DNA from: UBA1845 sp002338715
GTDB lineage: Bacteria > Planctomycetota > Phycisphaerae > UBA1845
Direction of reading: 5' to 3'
DNA: 64,000 nucleotides
NCBI GenBank assembly: GCA_035344155.1
Contig: DAORAL010000005.1
Span: forward strand, 62,001-126,000
Part shown: piece by piece, positions 10,301 through 19,285 of the stretch
How positions within the stretch are numbered: the stretch's first letter is position 1
Layout of the letters: each line of letters starts with the position of its first letter
The notes under the pieces: model-generated
Told to the model about the DNA's origin: nothing
What the model saw: the letters and a program-made list of their open reading frames with translations, nothing else
The model's database searches: none
Program-made: the position numbers and the translations under genes

Positions 10301-11161
10301 TGTGGCAACACATCCACATGCGAGTTCGACATTGTGGTCAATCCGCTCAACGACTTGGCCGTCACGGTCGAACTGCAGCCGAACATCGACACCGGACTTT
10401 CTCTGCCCGATACGCTGACGCGGTGCATCACATTCGAGTTGTGGGAATGCGGTGGTCCAAGCTCGGTGACGGTGAGTGAAGAGATTGAATTCACCATCAC
10501 GAACAGTGGATTGCCCGGCGATCCCAATATGGCGGTTGGCTCGGCGTTGATCGAGGTTCCGTGTGGGGCATACTCCTGCATCACTGCCCGCGACCCGCTT
10601 CACACGCTTCGTCGCACCGATGAGTCCTTCGGCATCATCGGCAGTCAATATGTCGCTGACTTCACCGGTGACGCGAGTGCCGGTGGCGACTGGTTGGTTG
10701 GAGGAAATCTCAACGACGACTTCTTTATCGATATTCTCGACTTTGGTGCCTATTCGTTCGAGTTTGGAAGCATCTACGGAAGTCCCTTCACGGGCGACAC
10801 CGATTGTCTGACGCCGGCGCCCCATGCTGATATCAGCGGCGACGGTATCGTCGACAACTTCGACTTCTCGTTCATCCAAGGAAACTTCCTCGATACGCAT
10901 GAAGCGAATTGTTGCGGCGATCCAGGTCGACAAGCATCAGGTGACGACGGTCCAGTAACAGAGATCACCATTCGCGAATTGCGCCGACGTGGTCTCGGTC
11001 ACTACGCCATCGCCGACCTCAACAATGACGGCAGCCTCAACTATGAAGACATCGAGGCCTTCGCCAATGGCGCCCGACCCAAGCCGAAGAAAAGTTTGTC
11101 GCCGGACCACAAGGATGAACTGAGGCCGCAAAGCCAAGATCAATCTAGTCCCGAACGCTAA
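7313..11161 (+). CDS. Exported modular protein: cohesin-like, HYR, two lamin-tail domains, EF-hand C-terminal module
   Basis: This is a 1282-residue protein. ATG 7313 is chosen because it opens a signal peptide (MTFIRGGKSTITALTLCAAF) and has GAGGT just upstream. In order I see a cohesin-like domain (about 77-217), a HYR domain with TIECDESTDPSNTG (218-296), a TQGTI/LADNCT repeat (298-375), a lamin-tail domain (388-580), HYR (586-664), a second TQGTI repeat (668-740), a second lamin-tail domain (752-940), HYR (940-1010), and a Cys-rich C-terminal module (1013-1271) with three EF-hand-like loops. The ending FANGARP plus a charged tail is shared with the next gene. Its likely place is the cell surface or outside. 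Binding partners are unknown. Confidence 0.85.
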   Translation: MTFIRGGKSTITALTLCAAFLMTVQWSVVLGQSNSDSSVVGSEGGAGQPAGSANNGFLVGQHNADSTIVTAGAVNVLEFKLASGSDCVKPGETVTVELHQRNLSEPARGYQSFASYDSAMMTNLSQTLAPSPYMRSLLNSVVGDDIDAAAGIDEASQSPTDADALLATLTFTAGGTDGVTSVEFRTHSPPTRFSDVDGMELTPYLIASPPIVIDGTDPVITFCPPDVTIECDESTDPSNTGEATATDNLDPNPSVTYSDSAVAGICAQESVITRTWTVSDCAGNETTCEQVITVDDSSAPTGTQGTIDSCYATALDAEAAAIAATTDLADNCTATGSLLVSAVTAGTCDTTVTVTVADLCGNSTDFVYNTRIDSTPPAITCPAPPPQGLIISEIMDGTWPAGLPKFVELTNCSSAPVDLSSYSLGNINNGFSTLGFDALVLSGIVASGDSFVVSYEAGDSPGHGTFYDVYGFDPDDFSQGAFINGNDALALFSGAALSGDPVDGSGAPVVDLYGVVGVDGVGEVWDYTDGFSFRRSYVVGGNGGSFSPLEWQFGGAESLVGSNDLDELALMLANTTPGVHACSGGEVVVSTDPGTCEAEVTLTVSATDDCDGVLPVAYEADFGSGYVSISNPYSFPVGTWPVKASAIDTCNNVGSCEFSVTVLDDEPPTATQGTINDCYETFAEAESAAISATTDLADNCTTSGFTVTASTVGDCNATVTVSVADEAGNVTTFDYFTTVDGTPPDIACPAFSVGGFIISEVIDGTLSGGIPKFVELTNCTPNTIDLSEYRVALYSNGGLTESSSSLAYGELTGLLPSGASFVIANSNSGPGTDFLGIYGFEADFYDAVPNSNGDDLYQLLKDNGVGGDIVIDAHGVLGVDGTGEAWEYLDSYAYSLPGRTANGGAFNPANWFHAGVDALDGAGAAGISAVTTPGTHTCASSLITNADPGNCDALVTFATPTATDNCDPAPTVDCDHLSGEVFPVGTTTVTCMATDECGNTSTCEFDIVVNPLNDLAVTVELQPNIDTGLSLPDTLTRCITFELWECGGPSSVTVSEEIEFTITNSGLPGDPNMAVGSALIEVPCGAYSCITARDPLHTLRRTDESFGIIGSQYVADFTGDASAGGDWLVGGNLNDDFFIDILDFGAYSFEFGSIYGSPFTGDTDCLTPAPHADISGDGIVDNFDFSFIQGNFLDTHEANCCGDPGRQASGDDGPVTEITIRELRRRGLGHYAIADLNNDGSLNYEDIEAFANGARPKPKKSLSPDHKDELRPQSQDQSSPER

Positions 11162-11180
11162 GCACGAATATCAGTCTTGA

Positions 11181-11210
11181 ATCCTCAAGATCGAGAATTG
11201 GCTTGAGGAT
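11181..11210. other. Intergenic stem-loop
   Basis: ATCCTCAAG (11181-11189) pairs perfectly with CTTGAGGAT (11202-11210) across a 12-base loop, 19 bases after the stop codon of the preceding gene. No T-run follows, so it may be a processing or stability hairpin or a weak terminator. Confidence 0.4.
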
Positions 11211-11266
11211 AGGAAAACAAAGTTGGCCAGATGCTTGATGCTTTGGCCGAAGAACGGAGGAAGCAA

Positions 11267-14200
11267 ATGCTTTTCAGAATAAACAACGTCGTATTTGCCA
11301 GTGTATTGGCGACTTTTCTTGTCGGCGATACTGCATTGGCAGGGAATAGACCGGCGGGCGTCATTCCATTTGAAGGGCGTCCCGATGTCATCGACACGTC
11401 TCATGCCTCAATTGCATCAGGGCTGCGGGGTGTCGGGCCAGGAATCCAGGCGGGCGCCGACCATATCGCATCGCAACAGTGCCCCGTCGGGGGGTTCTGC
11501 TGGCCACACGGGAACGCGTGCTGTCCCACCGCACCGACCAACATCACCGGCCCCATTGGGCTGGCATTGTTGCACGCACACACATATACCTCGGACCCGG
11601 CGCACCTTGCGGCCGCAGCGATAGGTGGCGACTACGATCTCACGGTACAGTATCCGAATACGGAGTTTCGTTTGGGCGCGTTCACTGCGTATTTCCTTTG
11701 GCAGCTTTCGATCTCGACAGGCGACACCCAGTATCAAGATCATGCTGCAACGGCTTTTTATGATGAACTTGCGGCCGGTACATACGGGCCGAGCGACTAT
11801 GATACGCTCGGTTGGATTGGTGCGGTCGAAGCTTCTCGGACTGGCACGTGGGTCAATCTTCGCCCTTGGGAATTCCACAATCAGATTCCTGCTGCGGCTG
11901 CCTTGGGCAATCCCGGACAAAGCGCGGCTTTTGAAGCCGCCTGCCTGGCTGGACTGAACACGCTGGATAACACTGACCCGTCATCCGTCTACTCCGACCT
12001 AATTGGTGTAGCAGGAGGGGTTCGTGGCCTCGCCTTCGCTGGCACCACCAGCTTCGCTGCAATCTCTGCCCCAAACCACGCGGGAGTGAATGGTCTTTCT
12101 TCGTTGCAGGCACTGGCCGACTATTTGGCGAGTCAACAAAATGCAGATGGATCGTGGAACTGGCATTCGGATCTTTCAACCCTCGGCGGTGCGACTGAAA
12201 CCGACAAAGACACGCAAACGACGGCATATGCCGTTTTGGCGTTGCTGGAGGCAGACGCACTCGTGGCCTCGGATTACTCGGCGAACATCGAAAACGGTCG
12301 AAACTGGCTGCGCACGATGCAATTGCTTGACGGTGGGTTCATGAGCTACCCAGGTGGAGCAGAAAATACAGAAGTCGAAGCCGAGGCATTGAATGCACTT
12401 GCTCCAGATTCATGCACACAAGACAGACTGGAATTCCAATTGGCAAGTGGATCCGAATGCGTGCAGCCCACCGAAACGGTTGAAGTCGAACTCCACCAGC
12501 TCAATTTGTCCGGTCCTGTTCGTGGATACCAGGCATTCGCTCAGTTTGATAGTTCGGTAATGACGCATGTTTCCAATGTGTTCACGAGCTCGCCATACTT
12601 TTTCATCCTGGAAGATTCTGTGAGCGGAGATGAACTGAATCTTGCAGGCGGAATCGACGACAGCTTTCAATCGACGACATCTGCAGACGCACTGCTTGCT
12701 ACCATTTCATTTAGTGCTGGAGCGATTGAAGGGCCGACGACCGTCAGTTTTCGAGCGACTTCAATCCCTACTCCCCCATCAAGATTTTCAGATCCGTTTG
12801 GTGCGGAAGTTACGCCGTGCCTCGTTCAGTCGCCCACGATCGTGGTTGATGGAACGGCTCCGGTTATCACTTGCCCAGGTGATTTGACGATCGAGTGCGA
12901 CGAATCGACCGATCCATCGAACACGGGGTCGGCGACAGCGACCGACAATCTCGATCCCAGCCCATTCGTCGACTACAGCGACGTCGTTACGCCAACTGGT
13001 TGCGACGAAGAATGGACGATCACGCGCACCTGGACCGCAATCGACTGTGCTGGAAATGAGTCGATGTGTGTGCAGACAATTACCGTCGAGGATTCGACGC
13101 CACCGGCCGTATACTGCCCGGCAGACACGACGATTGAGTGTGATGAATCAACCGACCCATCCAACACTGGGGTGCCAATTGGCTACTTCCAGGGCTTCGA
13201 AGATCCTGGCTTCGTCAGCAACACAGAAGCCGACTGGAACGATTACGACAGCGTGGTTTCGCGCGTCGCTTCCGGGACGGATGGAATCACCTCGAAATCG
13301 GGCGGATTCCATGCGGTCGTCGATTCAACTTTGCCGCCCGCGACCACCGGTGCGTTTACGAGAATCGGCGGTTACGATTCGACATACGGCACCGGGTTCA
13401 CCGTTTCGCTTGATCTCTACATGGATTTGTCCGATCCGGCTGTTGTAGCGGATACGTATGGATGGGATCTTTCGACTGCCGCAAACAATCAGTCAGGCAC
13501 GCATCTCCAGGATTTCATCTTCCACACTGCATCCGATGCATCCGGAAACATTCTGGTTGGTGGGAGCAACAACTCCAATTTCACTCGCCGCAACGATATT
13601 GCGTCGCTCAACCATCACACAATATCGTCAACGGGCTGGTATACTTTTGAGTGGGTATTCCGTGACTTTGGTGACGGAACGTTGGCAGTCGACCTTAATC
13701 TCCGCGATGCAGGTGGAAGTTTGCTGTGGACCGAAACGCGCCACGATGCGGGCAACATAATTGCCACAGTGGTTGGCGGCCATCGTTACATGTGGTTCAC
13801 ATTCCTGGAGGTCGATACGTTGGCAATCGACAACACCACCGTTCTAAATGGGGACCAGGCGACTGACAACTGTGATACGACTCCAGTTGTTACGCATAGC
13901 GACTCTACCGCTCTCGGTAGTTGTCCCCAGAACTCGGTAATCACTCGTACTTGGACAGCGACCGATTGTGCCGGCAACATGAGCAGTTGCGATCAGACCA
14001 TTAATCTGGTCGATACGACCGCACCCGTCATTGGCGCTTGTCCGGCTGACATTACCGTCAACGCAGATGCGGGAGACTGCGATGCGGTCGTGACATTCAC
14101 GCCGCCAACGGCGACCGACAACTGCGATGGCGCACCGACGGTGGTTTGTGACTGGCCCAGCGGGTCGACGTTCCCATCGGGAACCACGTTGGTCACATGC

Positions 14201-15019
14201 ACGGCCACGGATGGTTGCAGCAACTCGTCGGCTTGCGACTTCAACGTAACGGTTAATTCGTCCAACGACTTGACGGTGGCAGTTGAACTCGATCCGGCTG
14301 GGTCGATGCCAGCTTCCATGACGCGGTGCATCACATTTGAATTGTGGGAATGCCCGGGTGGAGCGCCGGCAGCGACAGTAACCGCTGATATGGTGTTCTT
14401 GAACGGTCTTGCTTCCGACACGATCGATATTCCGTGCGGAAATTACACCTGCATCACTGCCCGCGATGAATTGCACACGCTGCGGCGGACCGACCTGGAT
14501 GACTTTGGCATCTCAGGGACCGAGTACGTGGCCGACTTTACCGCGAACGGCGCAACCGATGACGACTCGCTCATTGGCGGAAACCTGAACGACGATTTCT
14601 TCATCGACATTCTGGACTTCGGCACGTTCTCGGCTCAGTGGTCGACAACACCGTCACCTGACACGCCATGTCCGGTTGGCGGTGCCCATGCCGACATCAA
14701 CGGTGATGCGATTGTCGACAACTTCGACTTCTCGTTCATCCAAAACAACTTCCTTGAGACTCACGAAGCAAACTGCTGCGGCGCGCTTAATCGTGAGGCG
14801 GGTGAATTCGATGGTCCTGTGACCGATATTTCGATCGCGGAACTTCGACGTCGCGGATTGGGTCATCTCGCAGTGAGCGATTTGAACCACGACGGTCGGT
14901 TGAACATGGACGATGTGGTCGAGTTTGCAAATGGAGCACGGCCCCAGAAGCTACAACCGGATCATGTTGATCTTAAAGACGCCCAGCCGCAAAGCGTTAT
15001 CCGGCGTCCGGATCGGTAG
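11267..15019 (+). CDS. Exported protein: terpenoid-cyclase-like toroid, cohesin-like, HYR, inserted jelly-roll-like domain, EF-hand module
   Basis: The 1250-residue protein starts at ATG 11267, six bases after GGAGG (11256-11260), and opens with a signal peptide. Residues about 58-381 resemble the alpha/alpha-toroid of squalene-hopene cyclase and prenyltransferase relatives (repeats such as LASQQNADGSWNWHSD and TTAYAVLALLEAD). The catalytic DxDD of squalene cyclases is not seen, so a binding or structural role is likelier. Then come a cohesin-like domain (387-528), a HYR domain (531-608), a second HYR split by about 229 residues that look like a jelly-roll lectin-type domain (635-861), another HYR, and the C-terminal module shared with the upstream gene, ending near FANGARP. 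The two genes are clear paralogues from the cohesin-like domain onward. Confidence 0.85.
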   Translation: MLFRINNVVFASVLATFLVGDTALAGNRPAGVIPFEGRPDVIDTSHASIASGLRGVGPGIQAGADHIASQQCPVGGFCWPHGNACCPTAPTNITGPIGLALLHAHTYTSDPAHLAAAAIGGDYDLTVQYPNTEFRLGAFTAYFLWQLSISTGDTQYQDHAATAFYDELAAGTYGPSDYDTLGWIGAVEASRTGTWVNLRPWEFHNQIPAAAALGNPGQSAAFEAACLAGLNTLDNTDPSSVYSDLIGVAGGVRGLAFAGTTSFAAISAPNHAGVNGLSSLQALADYLASQQNADGSWNWHSDLSTLGGATETDKDTQTTAYAVLALLEADALVASDYSANIENGRNWLRTMQLLDGGFMSYPGGAENTEVEAEALNALAPDSCTQDRLEFQLASGSECVQPTETVEVELHQLNLSGPVRGYQAFAQFDSSVMTHVSNVFTSSPYFFILEDSVSGDELNLAGGIDDSFQSTTSADALLATISFSAGAIEGPTTVSFRATSIPTPPSRFSDPFGAEVTPCLVQSPTIVVDGTAPVITCPGDLTIECDESTDPSNTGSATATDNLDPSPFVDYSDVVTPTGCDEEWTITRTWTAIDCAGNESMCVQTITVEDSTPPAVYCPADTTIECDESTDPSNTGVPIGYFQGFEDPGFVSNTEADWNDYDSVVSRVASGTDGITSKSGGFHAVVDSTLPPATTGAFTRIGGYDSTYGTGFTVSLDLYMDLSDPAVVADTYGWDLSTAANNQSGTHLQDFIFHTASDASGNILVGGSNNSNFTRRNDIASLNHHTISSTGWYTFEWVFRDFGDGTLAVDLNLRDAGGSLLWTETRHDAGNIIATVVGGHRYMWFTFLEVDTLAIDNTTVLNGDQATDNCDTTPVVTHSDSTALGSCPQNSVITRTWTATDCAGNMSSCDQTINLVDTTAPVIGACPADITVNADAGDCDAVVTFTPPTATDNCDGAPTVVCDWPSGSTFPSGTTLVTCTATDGCSNSSACDFNVTVNSSNDLTVAVELDPAGSMPASMTRCITFELWECPGGAPAATVTADMVFLNGLASDTIDIPCGNYTCITARDELHTLRRTDLDDFGISGTEYVADFTANGATDDDSLIGGNLNDDFFIDILDFGTFSAQWSTTPSPDTPCPVGGAHADINGDAIVDNFDFSFIQNNFLETHEANCCGALNREAGEFDGPVTDISIAELRRRGLGHLAVSDLNHDGRLNMDDVVEFANGARPQKLQPDHVDLKDAQPQSVIRRPDR

Positions 15020-15074
15020 CATCTGGAATCAAAGGGCGAGTTAGCTCTTCGTTCCCTTACCACGAGCTAGGGGT

Positions 15075-15108
15075 GGCGTGCGACCTGATTGACGCAGCGT
15101 CGCACGCC
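15075..15108 (+). terminator. Strong hairpin after exported-protein gene, terminator-like without T-run
   Basis: GGCGTGCGAC (15075-15084) pairs perfectly with GTCGCACGCC (15099-15108), and flanking G/C bases can extend the stem. It lies 56 bases after the stop at 15019. There is no T-tract, so factor-independent termination is uncertain. Confidence 0.45.
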
Positions 15109-15245
15109 GCCCTGTAGCCATTGCGGAGAGTTCAGGCATTTTGAAACTGGAAGTTGAATTGTCGGATTTGACCTGTGGATTCATGAAACAATAAAGCACA
15201 AACAATTGACTGAGGGAGAGTGGGAGACTCGAAAGGAGCCATCAT

Positions 15246-15860
15246 ATGGTGAGCAATAAACCTCAGTTAACGATTGTTGTCATTGCAGGCTTGTTTGGTT
15301 TGTCGGTCGCAAGTGCGAGCGGTGGTCCGATCAGCCTGGAGTGGCGGCCGGCGTCTCAGTCTGTTGTTGTTGGCGATACGATCAACATCGGACTCTACGC
15401 GGTCTCTGACGATAGCGTGGACGATGAAATCTCGGTGATGGATGTCATTCTTGAGTGGGACCCATCGTTCATGAGCCTTCAAGGGCTCGACAACAATGGC
15501 CCATACAACTGGCTTTCGTCATCGTTTCCAGCCACAGCGATCGGTGGGTTGAACCCGGATTATTCCGATGGCGACGCGACTTATACTGCTCGGAGCCAGT
15601 TCATACCCCCGTCGGCTATTGCGACGCCCGGTGGATTGCTGGTGACGACGGTTCAGTTTCTCGCGCTTGCCGAAACGCCAGGGACGATGCTCACTATTCC
15701 CGAGTCAAAGGGCTTGGCTGAGACTTCAGTGATTGGCGACATCCCAGGATTCGACGTCCATAGTTCGCTGGGAAGCGCCATGGTGACGATTACTCCCGAA
15801 CCGGCATCGTTCATGTTGTTGCTTGCAGGTGCAACAATGGTGATTCGTCGCAGGGCTTAG
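15246..15860 (+). CDS. PEP-CTERM protein with cohesin-like domain
   Basis: This 204-residue protein has a signal peptide (about 1-26), one cohesin-like beta-sandwich domain (about 28-180, with ISVMDVILEWDP and NNGPYNWLSS) and a classic PEP-CTERM tail: PEPAS, a hydrophobic helix (FMLLLAGATMVI) and a terminal RRRA. In known systems such tails are recognised by an exosortase, which anchors or releases the protein; no exosortase gene is in this window. AAGGAG at 15233-15238 supports ATG 15246. The next gene encodes the same domain with a dockerin-like tail instead, so the pair diverged by C-terminal module swapping. Confidence 0.9.
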   Translation: MVSNKPQLTIVVIAGLFGLSVASASGGPISLEWRPASQSVVVGDTINIGLYAVSDDSVDDEISVMDVILEWDPSFMSLQGLDNNGPYNWLSSSFPATAIGGLNPDYSDGDATYTARSQFIPPSAIATPGGLLVTTVQFLALAETPGTMLTIPESKGLAETSVIGDIPGFDVHSSLGSAMVTITPEPASFMLLLAGATMVIRRRA

Positions 15861-16031
15861 CCGGACCAGTGCCCGCACGTGCGCGGGGCCAATATCTTGA
15901 TAGGTGATCTTGCCAAATGCCCTCGGCTGACAAAGCCTTGTGGCACGCGGGCGTGTGTTACCAGATTGCAAGCGACTGGATATATCGCTTTCTGATCCTG
16001 AAATCAGAGTTATGGAGTGGGGCGGGATAGA

Positions 16032-16772
16032 ATGAATGGGCACAAGTTTGTAATTGGTGTTGTTTTGGCATCGACGTCGTTGTTGGGCGGCAAGTGCTTC
16101 GCGGGCATTATCGATCTTGAATTTCGGCCTTCTCTTCAAGTCGTGGCCCCCGGCGAAACTGTAAGTGTCGGTCTGTATGCCGTCTCTGTAGACGAAACCG
16201 ATGATGTAATCTCGGTCATGGACGTTGTCCTGACTTGGGATCCCGCAATCCTCAGTCTCCAGGGCGTGGTCAACAATGGCCCCTATAACTGGTTGTCTTC
16301 GGGCTTTCCTTTCAATGCGATCGGCGGGCTGAACGTTGATCTAACGGATGGGGATGCCACATACACCGCTCGCAGCAGGTTTGCACCTCAGCCGTCGGCA
16401 ATAGCGACGTCCAATGGGCTTCTCGTAACCACAATTCAATTTGTCGCAGTTGCAGAGTCTTCGACAACGACTTTAAGCATCGTCGAATCAATCGGGATCG
16501 CGACAACAAAAGTTGTCGGGGACATTCCGGGGTTTGATGTTCATGGACAATTGAATGGCGCGACGTTCGTTGTGCAATCCTGTACCGATTCCGACCCGGA
16601 TGACGACGGTGACGTCGATCTTGTGGATTTTGCCGCATTTCAACAATGCTTCGGTGTGAGTTCGATAGATCAATTTGCCATCGATTGTTTGTGCTCGTTC
16701 GATTCGGATAACGACGGCGACATCGACCTTACCGATTTTGATTCGTTTGCCGCGGGGATCACTGGCCCTTGA
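16032..16772 (+). CDS. Exported cohesin-like protein with dockerin-like C-terminus
   Basis: I start this 246-residue protein at ATG 16032, which opens the signal peptide MNGHKFVIGVVLAS; a GTG at 16017 is the alternative. Residues about 30-180 form a cohesin-like domain closely similar to that of the preceding gene (ISVMDVVLTWDP, NNGPYNWLSS, VVGDIPGFDVH). The C-terminus (about 185-246) has two calcium-loop motifs, DPDDDGDVDLVDFAAF and DSDNDGDIDLTDFDSF, typical of dockerin-like tails in planctomycete exported proteins. It is probably a surface protein. The partner of the tail is unknown. Confidence 0.87.
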   Translation: MNGHKFVIGVVLASTSLLGGKCFAGIIDLEFRPSLQVVAPGETVSVGLYAVSVDETDDVISVMDVVLTWDPAILSLQGVVNNGPYNWLSSGFPFNAIGGLNVDLTDGDATYTARSRFAPQPSAIATSNGLLVTTIQFVAVAESSTTTLSIVESIGIATTKVVGDIPGFDVHGQLNGATFVVQSCTDSDPDDDGDVDLVDFAAFQQCFGVSSIDQFAIDCLCSFDSDNDGDIDLTDFDSFAAGITGP

Positions 16773-16900
16773 CCGGATCCGCGACCAGTCCGCCCCGCGC
16801 GAATCGTAAGCATTCGCAACGCAAGCATCTTGCAAGCTTGAGTCGGCCCGTGAATAGGGCACGCGGTATGCGTCGTTCAAACACGATTGCACGGAGACCA

Positions 16901-19285
16901 ATGCTCGTGAAAAACCACGCACACCATTTAGGGCTGCTGGCGTGTTTTGCCTTCGGTGCCTTTGTTTTTGCGAACGTCGCCCGTGCGAACGTCCGGTACT
17001 CGTTTGTCTTTCGCAGCGATCAGGTCGTTCCGCCAACGGCAAGCATCTCAGCCGGTCAAGGGGCGGCTACACTGAACACTGCTGAAACGGAGTTGGTTTT
17101 CGCTGTGCTGCATGGTGTTTCTGGCGCGACGTCTGCGACGGTTCACTCGGGCGAGCTCGGAACCAATGGTCCCGTCGAGTTTACGCTGACCATGGTCAAC
17201 GCAACAACTTTCGCTGGCACGTGGGCCATCGATTCGAGTGGAATCGCCGACCTCCAAGCCGGGCGACTGTACGTGCAGATTGAATCCGACCTTTACCCGG
17301 ACGGGGAAGTCCGCGGGCAGATCGATCTGAACCCCAATCCAGTGCCGGGCGATGTGATCATCACGGAGATCATGTACGACCCGCTTTCGCCCGAAGGGAA
17401 TTACCCTGATCCACCATTCGCAGCCAACTCTGAGTGGATCGAATTGTTCAATACCACCTTCACCGACATCGAAATTGGCGGATGGTTTTTCCAGGATGAG
17501 GACGTCGACGAATCGGCTCCCTGTACATTGCTGCGCAGCGGTACATTTCCACCATTCGTATTGCGATCATTCCAAACGGTTGTTGTTATTCCGGATGGCG
17601 CAGAACTCAATGGCGAGTCGCCAAGCGTCGCCGACTTCAAGACATCCTGGAACCTCGGCGCCAATATCAATGTGATTCAACTCAACGCGGATGGAACAAC
17701 GGGTGGTGCGATCGTCGGGCACAACCTTTCGAACAATCCGTTCAGCGACAACTTCGACAACGATTTGCCGCTGATTCCAGACCCACCGCTGTGGTCACCG
17801 TGTGGCACATTCAATCGAAGCGACAACGAAATCCTCACGCTCAACGATGGCGACCAGATTATCGACGTCGTTAATTTCGGCGACGAGTTTGCAATCGAGG
17901 TCGGCGCGATGGATTGGCCCAATCCCGTTCCCGGTGCCAGCATCCAACTTGTGCCAGCCGACTATCCTGCGCTTCCCCCGATCGATGTCAGCAGTTTCAG
18001 CGCATTGGGCAATGACGATCCACACAACTGGATCGGGCATGAATCAGGCGACCTAGCCGGTGGGACTCAACAGTCGGTTCAGGCGGGTGTTTACAAAGGT
18101 GATGACATCGGGTCTCCCGGGTTCTTGTACGGTGCATCAACGGGGAATCAGCCGCCAGTTGCGGTGGGCGAACAAGTGGTCATGACTCCCGGGCAGTCCA
18201 GACTGGTTACGATGGACGGAACAGACAATACCCGGCCCTTCTTCGGTCTGCTGTTGTTCTTGATCAAGTCACTCCCGCAGAACGGTCATCTGATCGACAT
18301 TGCAGGCGGTAACCATGTGATCACGGCTGGTGATATCAGCGGGAATGGTTACCTGATGCCGATGATTCCGTTTGACCTGGTTCGCTATACAAACAATGGA
18401 ACTTGCGGGTTGGATTCGTTTTCATTCGCGACATTCGATGGAGTCGTCGAGTCGGCTCCGGTGGATGTCGAATTCTTCGTTCAGTGCGGTGAGGTTGTCA
18501 TCACTGAAATCATGTACAACCCCGATTCGACCGAAAACAGTCCGTCAGAAGCTGAATGGATCGAGCTGTACAACAACACAGATTATCCAATCGACTTGGG
18601 CGGTTGGTATTTTGCCGACGACGTTACGCGTAGCGGCGACTTTCCTTCGTTTATCCTTGGCGCCAAATCGGCGGTGGTGGCGATACCGGCTGTCGCGGAC
18701 CCGAATGAGTACCTAAGCGGCTGGGGTTCGCAATTTGTGCACATCACCACCAATGGCGACACTGGTAACGGTGGCATAACCGGATCGAATCTTTCAAATG
18801 GTGGTGAGTCACTTCGCCTGGTCAAGCCCGGTGGAAGCACGCCGCTTGTCTCGGATGCAGTCTTTTACAAGAGCGGCTTTGTTGATCCCATGTGGCCGCA
18901 GATGGGGATTGACGGTCCAAGCATCTACGTTCGACCGTCGGTTTCGTACAACGCGCTCGCGAACGATAACCCGTTGATATGGGAGAGGTCGATTAACGGA
19001 ATCGACGGTGCGGCATTGGTTGAGTTGACGGCGGTCTATGATGGCGACGATATCGGGTCACCTGGATTCCTTCAGGGATTGATTCAGGGACCATGCCTGT
19101 CGTTCGGATTCAGTCATGACGGCAACCGGGATTTGAGCGTTGATGAAAAGGACTACGCGCACTACGACCTCTGCTCGTTTGGCCCCGGTACGGACATCCC
19201 GCTGAACTGCGACTGCTTTGATACGGACGGCGACGGGGACCTTGACCTCGTTGACTTCGCCGGTTTTCAGGCGGCGTTTGATTGA
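16901..19285 (+). CDS. Exported CHRD / lamin-tail-domain protein with dockerin-like C-terminus
   Basis: The 794-residue protein starts at ATG 16901 (GGAG at 16893-16896), with signal peptide LGLLACFAFGAFVFANVARA. Domains in order: CHRD (about 27-143, ending GEVRGQIDLNP), lamin-tail domain 1 (150-405, GDVIITEIMYDP and SEWIELFNT), an Ig/cadherin-like stretch (417-530), lamin-tail domain 2 (530-725, GEVVITEIMYNP and EAEWIELYNNT) and a dockerin-like pair of calcium loops (733-794, DTDGDGDLDLVDFAGF). Lamin-tail domains occur in many bacterial exported proteins beside hydrolases; no catalytic domain is seen here. The reading frame extends upstream to 16769, but that part is basic and unlike a signal peptide. 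Confidence 0.85.
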   Translation: MLVKNHAHHLGLLACFAFGAFVFANVARANVRYSFVFRSDQVVPPTASISAGQGAATLNTAETELVFAVLHGVSGATSATVHSGELGTNGPVEFTLTMVNATTFAGTWAIDSSGIADLQAGRLYVQIESDLYPDGEVRGQIDLNPNPVPGDVIITEIMYDPLSPEGNYPDPPFAANSEWIELFNTTFTDIEIGGWFFQDEDVDESAPCTLLRSGTFPPFVLRSFQTVVVIPDGAELNGESPSVADFKTSWNLGANINVIQLNADGTTGGAIVGHNLSNNPFSDNFDNDLPLIPDPPLWSPCGTFNRSDNEILTLNDGDQIIDVVNFGDEFAIEVGAMDWPNPVPGASIQLVPADYPALPPIDVSSFSALGNDDPHNWIGHESGDLAGGTQQSVQAGVYKGDDIGSPGFLYGASTGNQPPVAVGEQVVMTPGQSRLVTMDGTDNTRPFFGLLLFLIKSLPQNGHLIDIAGGNHVITAGDISGNGYLMPMIPFDLVRYTNNGTCGLDSFSFATFDGVVESAPVDVEFFVQCGEVVITEIMYNPDSTENSPSEAEWIELYNNTDYPIDLGGWYFADDVTRSGDFPSFILGAKSAVVAIPAVADPNEYLSGWGSQFVHITTNGDTGNGGITGSNLSNGGESLRLVKPGGSTPLVSDAVFYKSGFVDPMWPQMGIDGPSIYVRPSVSYNALANDNPLIWERSINGIDGAALVELTAVYDGDDIGSPGFLQGLIQGPCLSFGFSHDGNRDLSVDEKDYAHYDLCSFGPGTDIPLNCDCFDTDGDGDLDLVDFAGFQAAFD

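Noticed and set aside
9638..10933. 431-residue minus-strand frame inside the first exported-protein gene
   Set aside because: Shadow of the lamin-tail and HYR region; no start signal and no protein features.
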